Shown piece after piece: positions 47,629-57,343 of a stretch of DNA of 64,000 nucleotides. The stretch comes from JAKSSE01 sp045597645. GTDB taxonomy: Bacteria > Bacillota > Clostridia > Lachnospirales > Lachnospiraceae. The first letter of the stretch is position 1, and every line of letters starts with the position of its first letter. The stretch is taken from NCBI GenBank assembly GCA_045597645.1, contig JAZLKM010000002.1, positions 1-64,000 of the forward strand, read 5' to 3'. The position numbers and the translations under genes were made by a program. Under the pieces are notes generated by a model. The model worked only from the letters and a program-made list of their open reading frames with translations. It searched no databases and was not told the DNA's origin.

Positions 47629-48885
47629 TTGAGCTCAGAGTTATTTTCATTTATAAAAGCTTCGCCAACAGCCTATCATGCAGTGGCAAATGTGGCTGGA
47701 ATACTATCATGTGCTGAATATGAGAGACTTTATGAAAAGGATGAGTGGAAACTTAAGTCTGGCGGAAAATATTATGTGATACGTGAGGATTCAGCGATTA
47801 TATCATTTGTGCTGCCTACCAATGCTCCTAAAAGGTTGCATGCCACCGCAGCTCACAGCGATTCGCCATGCTTTAAGCTTAAGGAAAATCCTGAGCTTGG
47901 AGACGGAACATATATAAAGCTTGATGTGGAAAAATATGGCGGAATGATAGTATCCACCTGGCTCGACAGACCGCTTTCCGTAGCAGGCCGGGTAATAACA
48001 GAGCAGGATGGACAGCTGGTGACTACTCTTGTAGACCTTGAGAAGCCTATGGCAATCATACCCAATGTGGCCATACATATGGACCGGGATATGAATAAGG
48101 GCAAGGAATATAATATACAAAGAGATATGACGCCGCTCTGGGGAGATGTGACTGATGCAGGAAGCCTGATGGAGCTGGTGGCGCAGAATGCAGGAGTGGA
48201 GCCAAAGGATATTTTAGGCAGCGATCTGTATCTATATACAGTGCAAGAGCCGGTATTTTTTGGTGCTTCCAGTCAGTATATTGCAAGCCCCAGACTCGAC
48301 GACCTCGAGTGCGTTGCTGGAATATGCATAGCAATGTCAGATGCATCTGCTGATGAGGACACCATAAAGATGGGTGTGGTATTCGACAACGAGGAAGTCG
48401 GCAGCATGACAATCCAGGGCGCAGACGGAACCTTTTTGACAGATACTTTGGACAGGATATTTGAAGCACTTGATGTATCAGATAGTCAGAGACATCAGAT
48501 TATAGCAGACAGCTTTATGATATCAGCTGACAATGCTCACGCAGTACATCCCAATCACCCTGAGCTTGCAGATCCAAATAATAAGCCGGTGCTCGGTGAG
48601 GGAGTAGCGCTTAAGTTCTCTGCCAACAAAAAATATACTACAGACGGATACTCTGCAGCATATATGAGAAGGCTTGCGAATAAGGCCAATATATCGCTTC
48701 AGACCTTCGCGAACAGGTCAGATATTCTGGGAGGCTCAACCCTGGGAGATATATCCGGAACTCACCTTTCTATACCTATGGCGGATATTGGACTTCCACA
48801 GCTTGCGATGCACTCTGCAGTAGAGACAGCGCATGAGAAGGACTTCTCAGATCTTTTGGCATTATTAGGTGCATTTTACTCATAA
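47629..48885 (+). CDS. M18 family aminopeptidase
   Basis: A 418-residue metallo-aminopeptidase of the aspartyl-aminopeptidase type. Metal ligands and active site are seen in TAAHSDSPCF, ASPRLDDLECV, FDNEEVGS and SADNAHAVHPNHPEL. It trims N-terminal residues from peptides in the cytoplasm. The start is a TTG right after the GH36 stop, with GGAGG at proper spacing, so both form one transcript. Confidence 0.94.
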   Translation: MSSELFSFIKASPTAYHAVANVAGILSCAEYERLYEKDEWKLKSGGKYYVIREDSAIISFVLPTNAPKRLHATAAHSDSPCFKLKENPELGDGTYIKLDVEKYGGMIVSTWLDRPLSVAGRVITEQDGQLVTTLVDLEKPMAIIPNVAIHMDRDMNKGKEYNIQRDMTPLWGDVTDAGSLMELVAQNAGVEPKDILGSDLYLYTVQEPVFFGASSQYIASPRLDDLECVAGICIAMSDASADEDTIKMGVVFDNEEVGSMTIQGADGTFLTDTLDRIFEALDVSDSQRHQIIADSFMISADNAHAVHPNHPELADPNNKPVLGEGVALKFSANKKYTTDGYSAAYMRRLANKANISLQTFANRSDILGGSTLGDISGTHLSIPMADIGLPQLAMHSAVETAHEKDFSDLLALLGAFYS

Positions 48886-48902
48886 AATACATACAGATCA
48901 TC

Positions 48903-48934
48903 TTGACGATACCCTATGTGGGTGATAATATAAT
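48903..48934 (+). promoter_or_regulatory. Probable promoter of nrdDG-dut
   Basis: TTGACG (48903-48908) lies upstream of a TA-rich -10 region ending in TATAAT (48929-48934). The spacing to that perfect hexamer is 20 bases; TAATAT at 48926 would give 17. The -10 touches the large palindrome that follows. Confidence 0.5.
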
Positions 48935-48967
48935 CGAGGACACAATATGTTGTGTCCTCGATTTTTT
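48933..48967 (+). terminator. Palindrome: terminator for M18 gene and NrdR-box-like operator
   Basis: Thirteen-base perfect arms (48933-48945 and 48950-48962) with loop TATG are followed by T5, a good intrinsic terminator. Its centre, ACACAATATGTTGTGT (48940-48955), matches the NrdR box consensus at nearly every position. NrdR represses ribonucleotide reductase genes, and nrdD begins 29 bases downstream of the box. Confidence 0.8.
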
Positions 48968-48983
48968 GTGAAAAGAGGACTTC

Positions 48984-51104
48984 ATGATACAGATAGTTAA
49001 AAAGGACGGGGCATTAGAGGAATTTGATGTCCAGAAAGTAGTTGCAGCAGTAAATAAGTCAGCTACACGTGTGCTTATAACCTTTACTGATGAGGAGGTT
49101 AAGTTCATCTGCCGTTTTGTTGAGGAGAAGGTAGCCGAGCTTGGCATCGATCGCATTCAGATATGGCAGATGCACAACATAGTAGAGGGCGCTCTCGACA
49201 GAGTTAATCCAAAGGTAGCCAAAAGCTACAGGGACTACAGAAATTATAAGCAGGATTTCGTAGCCATGCTCGATGATGTATATAAGAAGAGCCAGTCTAT
49301 TATGTACATTGGAGACAAGGAGAATTCCAATACAGATTCAGCACTTGTATCTACCAAGCGAAGCCTCATTTTCAATGAGCTCAACCGTGAGCTGTATAAG
49401 AAGTTTTTCCTGACCACAGAGGAGATCCAGGCAATCCGTGACGGATATATTTATATTCATGACATGTCTGCCAGACGTGATACCATGAATTGCTGCCTGT
49501 TTGATATAGAAACCGTCTTAAGCGGCGGTTTCGAGATGGGTAATCTATGGTACAACGAGCCTAAGACATTGGACGTTGCGTTTGATGTTATAGGAGATAT
49601 TGTGCTTTCTGCTGCCAGTCAGCAGTACGGTGGATTTACTGTGCCGCAGGCTGACAAAATATTAGAGCCATACGCAGAGAAATCTTATAAGAAATGGAAG
49701 CAGAAATATCTTGATTTGGGAGTCAGCGAGGAGAAGGCTGAGGAGCAGGCTGTAAAGGATGTAGAGCGTGAGTTCACTCAGGGATTCCAGGGCTGGGAGT
49801 ATAAGTTCAACACTGTAGCTTCTTCACGAGGAGATTATCCATTTATCACAGTTACTATGGGTCTTGGCACTGGCAGATTTGCGAAGATGGGTAATATCTG
49901 CATGCTCAATGTAAGACGTACCGGAGAGGGCAAGGAAGGCTGCAAGAAGCCCGTTTTATTCCCTAAGGTAGTATTTCTCTATGATGAGAAATTGCACGGA
50001 CCGGGCGGAGAGCTCGAGGACGTATTTGAGGCTGGAATCGAGTGCTCTAGAAAGACGATGTATCCAGATTGGCTTTCGCTTACCGGGAAAGGCTATATTG
50101 CATCTATGTATAAGCAATACGGCGAAGTTATTAGTCCTATGGGCTGCAGAGCATTTTTGTCACCATGGTATGAGAGAGGTGGAATGCACCCGGCAGATGA
50201 GAATGACAAGCCACGCTTTGTAGGCCGATTCAATATTGGCGCAGTAAGCTTACATCTCCCTATGATTCTGGCTAAGGCAAGACAGGAGAGCAGAGAATTC
50301 TACGAGGTTCTTGATTATTATATGGAGCTTATAAGACAGCTTCACATCCGTACCTACGCATACCTTGGAGAGTTAAGAGCTTCTACCAATCCTTTGGCGT
50401 ATTGTGAAGGCGGTTTTTACGGTGGTCATTTAGGATATCATGATAAGATTAAGCCATTGCTTAAGTATGCTACAGCTTCATTTGGCATCACTGCACTTAA
50501 TGAGCTACAGGAGCTCTACAATGGCAAGTCGCTTGTTGAAGATGGCCAGTTTGCAATAGATACGCTCCAGCATATCAATGACAAGATTGCAGAGTATAAG
50601 GAGGCTGATGGCAACCTCTATGCAATATATGGTACACCGGCAGAGAACCTGTGCGGTCTGCAGGTGAAGCAGTTCAGAAATAAGTATGGAATCATAGAGG
50701 GTGTCTCAGACAGAGAATATGTATCTAACAGCTTCCACTGCCATGTATCAGAGGACATCACTCCTATAGAGAAGCAGAACCTTGAATTTAGATTCTGGGA
50801 GCTGTCTAATGGCGGCAAGATACAATATGTAAAATATCCTATCGACTATAACAAGGAGGCCGTAAAGACTCTTGTTAGACGTGCAATGGATATAGGCTTC
50901 TATGAAGGCGTTAACTTGTCACTTTCATATTGTGATGATTGTGGACATGAGGAGCTTGAGATGGATGTATGTCCTAAGTGCGGCAGCCGCAATCTGACTA
51001 AAATAGATCGAATGAATGGATATCTGTCATATTCTAGAGTAAAGGGCGACACTAGGCTAAATGACGCTAAAATGGCGGAGATTGCAGAAAGGAAGTCAAT
51101 GTAA
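48984..51104 (+). CDS. nrdD: Anaerobic ribonucleoside-triphosphate reductase
   Basis: A 706-residue class III reductase making dNTPs without oxygen. An ATP-cone regulatory domain (1-95) is followed by the ten-stranded barrel. A C-terminal zinc site (C650, C653, C663, C666) and a glycyl-radical site at G679 (RMNGYLSYSR) follow. AAGAGG lies upstream of ATG. The stop overlaps the nrdG start by one base. The presence of this enzyme marks an anaerobe. Confidence 0.96.
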   Translation: MIQIVKKDGALEEFDVQKVVAAVNKSATRVLITFTDEEVKFICRFVEEKVAELGIDRIQIWQMHNIVEGALDRVNPKVAKSYRDYRNYKQDFVAMLDDVYKKSQSIMYIGDKENSNTDSALVSTKRSLIFNELNRELYKKFFLTTEEIQAIRDGYIYIHDMSARRDTMNCCLFDIETVLSGGFEMGNLWYNEPKTLDVAFDVIGDIVLSAASQQYGGFTVPQADKILEPYAEKSYKKWKQKYLDLGVSEEKAEEQAVKDVEREFTQGFQGWEYKFNTVASSRGDYPFITVTMGLGTGRFAKMGNICMLNVRRTGEGKEGCKKPVLFPKVVFLYDEKLHGPGGELEDVFEAGIECSRKTMYPDWLSLTGKGYIASMYKQYGEVISPMGCRAFLSPWYERGGMHPADENDKPRFVGRFNIGAVSLHLPMILAKARQESREFYEVLDYYMELIRQLHIRTYAYLGELRASTNPLAYCEGGFYGGHLGYHDKIKPLLKYATASFGITALNELQELYNGKSLVEDGQFAIDTLQHINDKIAEYKEADGNLYAIYGTPAENLCGLQVKQFRNKYGIIEGVSDREYVSNSFHCHVSEDITPIEKQNLEFRFWELSNGGKIQYVKYPIDYNKEAVKTLVRRAMDIGFYEGVNLSLSYCDDCGHEELEMDVCPKCGSRNLTKIDRMNGYLSYSRVKGDTRLNDAKMAEIAERKSM

Positions 51105-51595
51105 TGCGTTACCACAACATAACTAAGGACGATATGCTTAATGGTGACGGACTGCGAGTGGTATTGTGGCTTTCCGGATGTGACCACTGCTGTGAAGATT
51201 GCCAGAATCCTGTTACATGGGATCCTAATGGAGGTCTTCTGTTTGATGAAGCAGCCAAGGCGGAGCTCTTTGAAGCACTTGACAAAGATTACATATCTGG
51301 CATTACATTTTCAGGTGGAGATCCATTGTATATGGGAAACAGGGGGGATGTAACAGCACTGGCACAGGAGATTAGAAGAAAGTTTCCTAACAAGACACAG
51401 TGGCTCTACACCGGCTATACCTGGGAGCAGGTGGCACAGCTTCCTGTAATGTCGCTTCTGGATGTAGTGATAGACGGAGAGTACGACAAGAACTGTCGCA
51501 ATGTTCAGGCATACTGGAGAGGCTCTGACAATCAAAGGGTGATTGATGTCAAGGCGTCTATAGCTTCAGGTCACGCAGTACTATTTTGTGAGTAG
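51104..51595 (+). CDS. nrdG: Anaerobic ribonucleotide reductase activase
   Basis: A 163-residue radical-SAM enzyme that places the glycyl radical on NrdD. The [4Fe-4S] cluster ligands are C26, C30 and C33 (CxxxCxxC in GCDHCCEDC). GIT(F)SGGDPL is the SAM-binding GGDP motif. Length is normal for this family. Confidence 0.96.
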   Translation: MRYHNITKDDMLNGDGLRVVLWLSGCDHCCEDCQNPVTWDPNGGLLFDEAAKAELFEALDKDYISGITFSGGDPLYMGNRGDVTALAQEIRRKFPNKTQWLYTGYTWEQVAQLPVMSLLDVVIDGEYDKNCRNVQAYWRGSDNQRVIDVKASIASGHAVLFCE

Positions 51596-51602
51596 GTGGA
51601 AA

Positions 51603-52037
51603 ATGGAACATATCAAGATTAAATATTTTACAGATGCAATAGATAAACTCGAATATATTGATGGCAAGTCAGACTGGATAGACCTAAGGCTTGCAGAGAC
51701 TGTAACCCTTAAGGCAGGTGAGTTTAGAATATTGCCACTTGGCGTAGCAATGGAGCTTCCTAAGGGGTATGAGGCTCACTGCGTGCCGCGCAGCTCTACA
51801 TTCAAGAACTGGGGCATCATCCAGACCAACAGCTGTGGCATTATCGACTGCAGCTACTGCGGTGACAATGATCAATGGAGATATCCGGTATATGCTACCA
51901 GAGATGTGACTATTGAGGTGAACTCTCGTATATGCCAGTTTAGGATTTTCAAGAACCAGCCTACAATCGAGTTCGAGGAAGTAGAGCATCTGAGTGGCGA
52001 TGATCGCGGCGGATTTGGAAGCACGGGAAAAGCATGA
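51603..52037 (+). CDS. dut: dUTP diphosphatase
   Basis: A 144-residue trimeric dUTPase hydrolysing dUTP to dUMP, keeping uracil out of DNA and supplying thymidylate synthesis. Motif 2 is VPRSS and motif 5 is GGFGSTG; motif 3 is atypical ([12 protein letters not shown] instead of GxIDxxYxG). ATG 51603 has AGGTGG just upstream; an in-frame GTG at 51588 lies in nrdG and has no ribosome site. Grouped with nrdDG in a dNTP-supply operon. Its stop overlaps the start of the next gene. Confidence 0.88.
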   Translation: MEHIKIKYFTDAIDKLEYIDGKSDWIDLRLAETVTLKAGEFRILPLGVAMELPKGYEAHCVPRSSTFKNWGIIQTNSCGIIDCSYCGDNDQWRYPVYATRDVTIEVNSRICQFRIFKNQPTIEFEEVEHLSGDDRGGFGSTGKA

Positions 52038-53359
52038 GAGTACTTAATCGACAAGAAATAAAGAAGACTATCAAAACGGCTGCAGTATTTACAGCCGTTT
52101 GTCTTGTTTTTGCTTCATTATCTGCCTGCGGAGAAAAGTCAGTAAGAGATGATGAAAAATTACCTTTGGCGTCGGAGATAATATATGGAGAGCCCGAGTA
52201 TGAGACTACTCAGGCTCAACTTATTGTGGAGAAGGTAAAGGGATTTCTGGAAAATGATAATCCATTGGGGGCGGCAAAGTTGCTCGAAGAAGCCATTGAT
52301 TTTGATGATGAAGACCGAGAATTTTATGCATCGCTTCTAGATGGAGTGAGGGCTGAGACCGCGCTGTTGTCCGAATGTGGAGAGTACAATTATCCGGATG
52401 GTAGCAATTACTATTGGGAATATACATATAATCTGGACGGACATAAATTGCATGCTGAAGATAGCTATATGGTGCAGGACTATACCTATGATGAATCGGG
52501 TAATATGCTCAGCTACGTATATCGCGATGCCCAGACTTTGACCTATGCCGGTGGTTACTCATACGAATATGATAAGTCAGGAAACAAGATATCTGAGACT
52601 CTGCTCATGGAGGATGGTACTCAGATTATGCATACTGATTTTACTTATGATGGCGAGGGAAGGCAGCTAAGTAGGACTGAGTATTATGGAGATAAGGCGA
52701 AGTTTAAGGAAGAATGGACATATTTTTCCGATGGAGATGTGAAGACCTGCAGCAGCGTTGATTACGAGACCAAGTACCACACTTTTTCTGAATATGACCA
52801 GCAGGGAAGCTGCACTGAAAACAAGTGGTGGTATGAAAAGGGAGAGTCATCCACCAGCAAGGTGTCTATTCAATATGATAAGAGAGACAATGTCATAAGC
52901 CGAATCAGCAAGCTCAATGGCAGGCAGCAGTCGAAGGACACCTATGAGTATGTATATGACGAGGATGGCAGCGGTAATCTGATACATGTCCTTCGTTATA
53001 ATACTTCTTCAAAAGATAAAGTGTTTGACTATGAGGAGGTATATGAGTATGATAACCAAAATAGGCTTGTTAAATTGTTGACATACGACAATGAGAGCCA
53101 TATCAGCTATACTGAAAAGACATGGGACTATGACAGTGATGGTGTATGTACTGAGCATATCACCAACTATGTAGGAGCTACAAGCTATGACAGCTGGAGC
53201 TGTTATACAGCAGATGGAACCATGCTGTGGGAAGTGACTGATGGTGAGAGAACAGACTACTATTATAATGCTCTGGGGCATGTGATAGAGCTTAGGCTAA
53301 ATGGCAGTGAATATGCCCATATAGACAGAGAGTATACATACAAGGGTACGCTAAATTAA
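52034..53359 (+). CDS. YD-repeat-like lipoprotein, copy 1
   Basis: A 441-residue lipoprotein. A signal peptide ends in the lipobox LSAC (Cys 32), then a helical linker (about 45-105) precedes roughly ten Tyr-Asp repeats such as [24 protein letters not shown] and [11 protein letters not shown]. These resemble YD/RHS-type units but lack an RHS core, toxin tip or transport signal. It should sit on the outer membrane face, reaching into the wall. The start overlaps the dut stop (ATGA), and the second copy starts at its own stop. Function unknown. Confidence 0.8.
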   Translation: MRVLNRQEIKKTIKTAAVFTAVCLVFASLSACGEKSVRDDEKLPLASEIIYGEPEYETTQAQLIVEKVKGFLENDNPLGAAKLLEEAIDFDDEDREFYASLLDGVRAETALLSECGEYNYPDGSNYYWEYTYNLDGHKLHAEDSYMVQDYTYDESGNMLSYVYRDAQTLTYAGGYSYEYDKSGNKISETLLMEDGTQIMHTDFTYDGEGRQLSRTEYYGDKAKFKEEWTYFSDGDVKTCSSVDYETKYHTFSEYDQQGSCTENKWWYEKGESSTSKVSIQYDKRDNVISRISKLNGRQQSKDTYEYVYDEDGSGNLIHVLRYNTSSKDKVFDYEEVYEYDNQNRLVKLLTYDNESHISYTEKTWDYDSDGVCTEHITNYVGATSYDSWSCYTADGTMLWEVTDGERTDYYYNALGHVIELRLNGSEYAHIDREYTYKGTLN

Positions 53360-54831
53360 TGAAGAACAACAAGAAAAATAAAAAGAATAAAAGAAACAGG
53401 TTAATCTCAATAGTGGCGTTAGTGCTGGTAGGGGCAATGATAATAACGGGAGTGGTAGCTTCACTTGCTGGCTGCGGTAAAATCGACTCACCGGCTCAAA
53501 CTCAAGAAACCCCTGCGAATGACGCTGCAAGCTTGGATGCAGGTGCCAATGCAGCAAATGATTTAGGAGACAGCACATCACAGAGCGAAGCCCAGCAGGA
53601 TGATATGTTGTCTGAGGTTAGCAGTCAGGTGCAGGCGCTTCTAGACGAAGACAAGCCTGTAGATGCGGCCAGAAAGATAATAGATGCATACTCTGATACA
53701 AAGGATGATGCCATATTAGCAGAGCTTGTGGCTATGTATGATGATATACGCGAGCATGTATATTTCAATACATGCGAGGTCGAGTATAAGTATGAGGATG
53801 GCAGCAGCTATCATATGGTAGATAAGTATGATGATATGGGAAATCCAATCTATTCTGCTGATGATACAGAGGTTAGAGAACATGAATATGATGACGACGG
53901 CAGACTCGTTCAGGTGACCACCTCAGATGTCATAGGCAATATCACTGACATATATATCTATGAATATGATAATGACGGAGTGCTGTGTGGCGAGGCGGAG
54001 ATGGATGGCGACAATAATATCATATCATCTACCCAGTATTCCTATGACGAACTGGGACGCCTGGTATTGATGGATAGACTAGATGGCACTGATGAGCGTA
54101 CGACAGAGTATACATATTTTGGCGACACAGAGTCTTTGAATGTGATAAGCATCCTAAGCGAGGGCGAGTCTTGGTATCAAAGCATAGATACTTATGACGA
54201 GAGTGGGTCTCTTGTTAAGACATTTTACAGTGATGAATTTGGCTCGTGGGATACCGACTTTGAAGTAGAATATGATAGCTATGGCAACATGACCAAAAGC
54301 ATATCAAGACAGAGCAAAAAGGTGGTTGAGGACATCCGCTACGAGAGAGAATATGACTCAAAGGGCAGAGAGGTATATACATTATATACTCACATTGGCG
54401 AATACGGATTCGATAGCACTGAAACTGTCATGGAATATGATGATGCTGACAGACTCATACACTATACCTCAACTAACATATACGAGGATGGCAGCTCTAA
54501 CCTCGGCGAGGAGCGTATAACAAAATACGATGAACAGGGCCGTGAGACATATTATGAGATGTGCTACGGCGAGGGGCGCACTGATTATTATATAGTTGAG
54601 ACAAAGTATAATGATGATGGCGGCTATACATGCTATATTAAGAGCTCAGACGAGGATGACATAGAACGCAGATTTAATGCTGCTGGTGACCTGTGCTACG
54701 AGAAAAATGGTGATGATATTACCGAGTATGAGTTCGACATTTTTGGATCAGTGATCAAGGAGACTGTGAATGGCAATGTTACGTATTTAGCGACCATAAC
54801 ATACCATTACAACCCTCTTGATATATATTAG
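53359..54831 (+). CDS. YD-repeat-like lipoprotein, copy 2
   Basis: A 490-residue paralogue of the preceding gene. A Lys/Asn-rich N-terminus precedes the signal helix and the lipobox LAGC. A low-complexity Ala/Asp/Gln linker (about 45-80) is followed by a helical stretch (VQALLDEDKPVDAARKII) and then about ten YD-like repeats (YDDMGNPIYSAD, YEYDNDGVLCGE, YDELGRLVL). The two copies share order but have diverged strongly. The start ATG uses the last base of the previous stop (TAATG). Confidence 0.8.
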   Translation: MKNNKKNKKNKRNRLISIVALVLVGAMIITGVVASLAGCGKIDSPAQTQETPANDAASLDAGANAANDLGDSTSQSEAQQDDMLSEVSSQVQALLDEDKPVDAARKIIDAYSDTKDDAILAELVAMYDDIREHVYFNTCEVEYKYEDGSSYHMVDKYDDMGNPIYSADDTEVREHEYDDDGRLVQVTTSDVIGNITDIYIYEYDNDGVLCGEAEMDGDNNIISSTQYSYDELGRLVLMDRLDGTDERTTEYTYFGDTESLNVISILSEGESWYQSIDTYDESGSLVKTFYSDEFGSWDTDFEVEYDSYGNMTKSISRQSKKVVEDIRYEREYDSKGREVYTLYTHIGEYGFDSTETVMEYDDADRLIHYTSTNIYEDGSSNLGEERITKYDEQGRETYYEMCYGEGRTDYYIVETKYNDDGGYTCYIKSSDEDDIERRFNAAGDLCYEKNGDDITEYEFDIFGSVIKETVNGNVTYLATITYHYNPLDIY

Positions 54832-54847
54832 GGTAAGGAGAGAAAAA

Positions 54848-55438
54848 ATGAACAGAAAAGAAATCAAAGCAATAGCAAAAGTACAGTTTAAGCAGAGATA
54901 CTGGTTTATGGTAGGCTTCAACATTGTAGGTATGCTCCTCTTGGTTGCAGCCGCTTACACAGGCGTAGGTGCAATCGCAGCAGTGCCGATAATCGAGGCA
55001 TCAATCGCTTTTGGTAACCTTAAGCGCTTTAGAGGCGAAGAGGACCTTAACATGGGTACACTTTTTGAGGGCTTCAAGAAGTATGGTCATGTGCTTGGAG
55101 GTATGTGGTGGATGTACCTGTTTATCTACCTCTGGAGCCTGCTCTTCATCGTACCGGGTATCATTAAGTCAATAGCATACTCAATGACACCATATATTCT
55201 TATGGATCAGCCTGAGATCGGTGCAAAGGAGGCACTTAAGCTATCTATGCAGATGACAGATGGACATAAGGGCCAGATTTTTGTAATGTACCTTAGCTTC
55301 ATCGGATGGCAGCTCCTCAATGGAATAACATATGGTATCCTTGGTATCTTCTATGTGAATCCATACTATAGCTGCTCACTTGCAGGTATCTATGAGAGCC
55401 TCAAGAACGATGGTGTACTTCCAACTGTAGAGGCATAA
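54848..55438 (+). CDS. DUF975 family membrane protein
   Basis: A 196-residue protein with about four to five membrane helices. N-terminal MNRKEIKAIAKVQF and the later VPGIIKSIAYSMTPYILMD fit the DUF975 family found near bacteriocin and envelope genes, function unknown. AAGGAG fixes ATG 54848. It lies 16 bases after the second lipoprotein gene and only 3 bases before ylxM. Confidence 0.8.
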   Translation: MNRKEIKAIAKVQFKQRYWFMVGFNIVGMLLLVAAAYTGVGAIAAVPIIEASIAFGNLKRFRGEEDLNMGTLFEGFKKYGHVLGGMWWMYLFIYLWSLLFIVPGIIKSIAYSMTPYILMDQPEIGAKEALKLSMQMTDGHKGQIFVMYLSFIGWQLLNGITYGILGIFYVNPYYSCSLAGIYESLKNDGVLPTVEA

Positions 55439-55441
55439 TCG

Positions 55442-55795
55442 TTGGCTGATATCGACAGAAATGACAAAATCTATCAGGGCCTTTTGTATGACTTTTATGG
55501 TGAGCTGCTAAATGAGCACCGTAGGGCAATAATGGAGGATTATCTATTCTCGGATTTTTCGGAGAGTGAGATAGCCCAGGATCAGCAGATTACCAGGCAG
55601 GCAGCCCATGACCTGATACATAGGAGCGTCAAGGCTCTCGAGGAGTATGAGCGAAAGCTTGGGCTTTTAGAGAAGTTTTTGGCAGCCAAAAAGAAGCTTG
55701 GATTAATACAAAGTGTCGCATCCCAGGCTGAGATATCGAAGGCTGAGCTGGATAGGATAAGTCAGATTGCCAAAGAAATAGAGGACAGCTTTTAG
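55442..55795 (+). CDS. ylxM: YlxM-type DNA-binding protein
   Basis: A 117-residue helix-turn-helix protein (UPF0122). FSESEIAQDQQITRQAAHDLIHRS resembles sigma region 4. YlxM proteins lie before ffh in Firmicutes and are thought to assist SRP function. The start is TTG at 55442 with GAGG upstream. Ends about 100 bases before ffh, with a separate ffh promoter between. Confidence 0.88.
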   Translation: MADIDRNDKIYQGLLYDFYGELLNEHRRAIMEDYLFSDFSESEIAQDQQITRQAAHDLIHRSVKALEEYERKLGLLEKFLAAKKKLGLIQSVASQAEISKAELDRISQIAKEIEDSF

Positions 55796-55808
55796 TTAGA
55801 TGTTGATT

Positions 55809-55864
55809 ACACACGCTACTATGCATGTCAAGAAAAAAAACTTGACGTACATGGAGGCGTGTGT
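55809..55864. repeat. Nested dyad around the ffh promoter
   Basis: Outer arms ACACACGC (55809-55816) and GCGTGTGT (55857-55864), inner arms GTCAAG (55827-55832) and CTTGAC (55841-55846), all sharing one axis in the A8 run. The inner right arm contains the -35 box. No T tract follows, so it does not look like a terminator. Confidence 0.7.
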
Positions 55865-55870
55865 TATTTT
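55842..55870 (+). promoter_or_regulatory. Promoter of the ffh cluster
   Basis: TTGACG (55842-55847), 17 bases, TATTTT (55865-55870). The expected start is near 55877, just before TTAGGAGG and the ffh ATG, so the leader would be very short. Confidence 0.65.
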
Positions 55871-55893
55871 ATCATGGTGTGTTAGGAGGAAGT

Positions 55894-57273
55894 ATGGCAT
55901 TTGAAGGACTTTCGGGCAAATTACAGGAGGTGTTTAAGAACCTTCGCGGCAAAGGAAGACTTTCTGAGGAGGACGTTAAGTCAGCCCTCAAGGAGGTAAA
56001 GCTTGCACTGCTTGAGGCAGATGTTAACTTCAAGGTTGTAAAGGACTTTGTAAAGACTGTAGAGGCACGTGCTATCGGCAGCGATGTGCTTAATGGACTT
56101 AATCCTGCACAGATGGTTATCAAAATAGTTAACGAAGAGCTTACCAATATGATGGGCTCTGAGACTACTGAGATAAAGTTTAGACCAGGACAAGAGATTA
56201 CCGTCGTAATGATGATGGGTCTTCAGGGTGCTGGTAAGACCACTACAACAGCTAAAATTGCTGGCAAGATTAAAAACAAAGGCAAAAAGCCTCTTTTGGT
56301 AGCGTGTGACGTATACAGACCAGCAGCTATTGAGCAGCTGCAGATAAATGGTAAGAAGCAGGAGGTTGATGTATTTTCCTTAGGTGATAAGGAGAAACCA
56401 GCCAACATAGCAGCTGCTGCAGTAGAGCATGCAAAAAAGAACGGACATAACGTAGTCATCCTCGATACAGCCGGCCGACTTCATGTAGATGAAGAGATGA
56501 TGGCAGAGCTTGAGGATATCAGATCGAAGGTTGATGTGGCGCAGTGCCTTTTGGTAGTAGATGCCATGACAGGTCAGGATGCAGTTAATGTAGCCAAGAC
56601 CTTCGATGAGCGTATAGGTATAGACGGCGTAGTACTGACCAAGCTTGATGGTGATGCCAGAGGTGGTGCGGCACTTTCAATCAGGGCAGTTACAGGTAAG
56701 CCGATCATATATGTAGGTATGGGCGAGAAGCTCTCTGATCTAGAGCAGTTCTACCCGGACCGTATGGCTTCGAGAATCCTTGGAATGGGTGATGTGCTTA
56801 CACTCATTGAGAAGGCAGAGGCCAGCATCGACCAGGAGAAGGCGGCTGATCTGGGCCGCAAGATGAAGAAGAATCAGTTCGACTTCAATGACTACCTGGC
56901 ATCCTTTGAGCAGATGAATAAGCTCGGTGGACTTTCAAGTATTATGGGTATGATGCCCGGACTTGGCATGGGCGGCAAGATGCCTGACATTGACGAGGAC
57001 GAGGCCGGCAAGGCAATGAAGCGTACATGCGCCATCATTTACTCAATGACTCCTGAGGAGCGTGCTAATCCGCAGTTGGTTTCACTTAGCAGAAAGCGCA
57101 GAATAGCACTGGGTGCTGGTGTGGACATTGCTGAAGTGCATAGGCTCTATAAGCAGTTTGAGCAGATGAAAAAGATGATGAAGCAGATGCCGGGCATGAT
57201 GAAGGGCAAAAAGGGCCGCGGAATGATGGGCGGACTTGGAGGCCTGGGGAACCTTGGTAAGTTTGGCTTCTAG
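55894..57273 (+). CDS. ffh: Signal recognition particle protein Ffh
   Basis: A 459-residue SRP GTPase delivering nascent membrane proteins to the translocon. N domain (1-90), G domain with GLQGAGKTTT, DTAGRLHVD and TKLDGDARGG, and M domain from about 300, whose Met-rich C-terminus (MKKMMKQMPGMMKGKKGRG) binds signal peptides and 4.5S RNA. ATG 55894 is chosen because TTAGGAGG precedes it; longer frames read through the promoter. Confidence 0.97.
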   Translation: MAFEGLSGKLQEVFKNLRGKGRLSEEDVKSALKEVKLALLEADVNFKVVKDFVKTVEARAIGSDVLNGLNPAQMVIKIVNEELTNMMGSETTEIKFRPGQEITVVMMMGLQGAGKTTTTAKIAGKIKNKGKKPLLVACDVYRPAAIEQLQINGKKQEVDVFSLGDKEKPANIAAAAVEHAKKNGHNVVILDTAGRLHVDEEMMAELEDIRSKVDVAQCLLVVDAMTGQDAVNVAKTFDERIGIDGVVLTKLDGDARGGAALSIRAVTGKPIIYVGMGEKLSDLEQFYPDRMASRILGMGDVLTLIEKAEASIDQEKAADLGRKMKKNQFDFNDYLASFEQMNKLGGLSSIMGMMPGLGMGGKMPDIDEDEAGKAMKRTCAIIYSMTPEERANPQLVSLSRKRRIALGAGVDIAEVHRLYKQFEQMKKMMKQMPGMMKGKKGRGMMGGLGGLGNLGKFGF

Positions 57274-57343
57274 TAATAACATAAGGTAATTATTCGACCA
57301 TAGGGTTGATTGATTTATAAATGCATTTAAGGAGGAAATAAAA

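Noticed and set aside
52034..54831. RHS/polymorphic toxin system
   Set aside because: The YD-like repeats lack the RHS core signature, a toxin tip and an immunity gene; lipobox sequences point to lipoproteins.
55827..55846. GTCAAG-A8-CTTGAC as a terminator for ylxM
   Set aside because: No T tract follows and the right arm is the ffh -35 box, so a promoter-linked dyad fits better.
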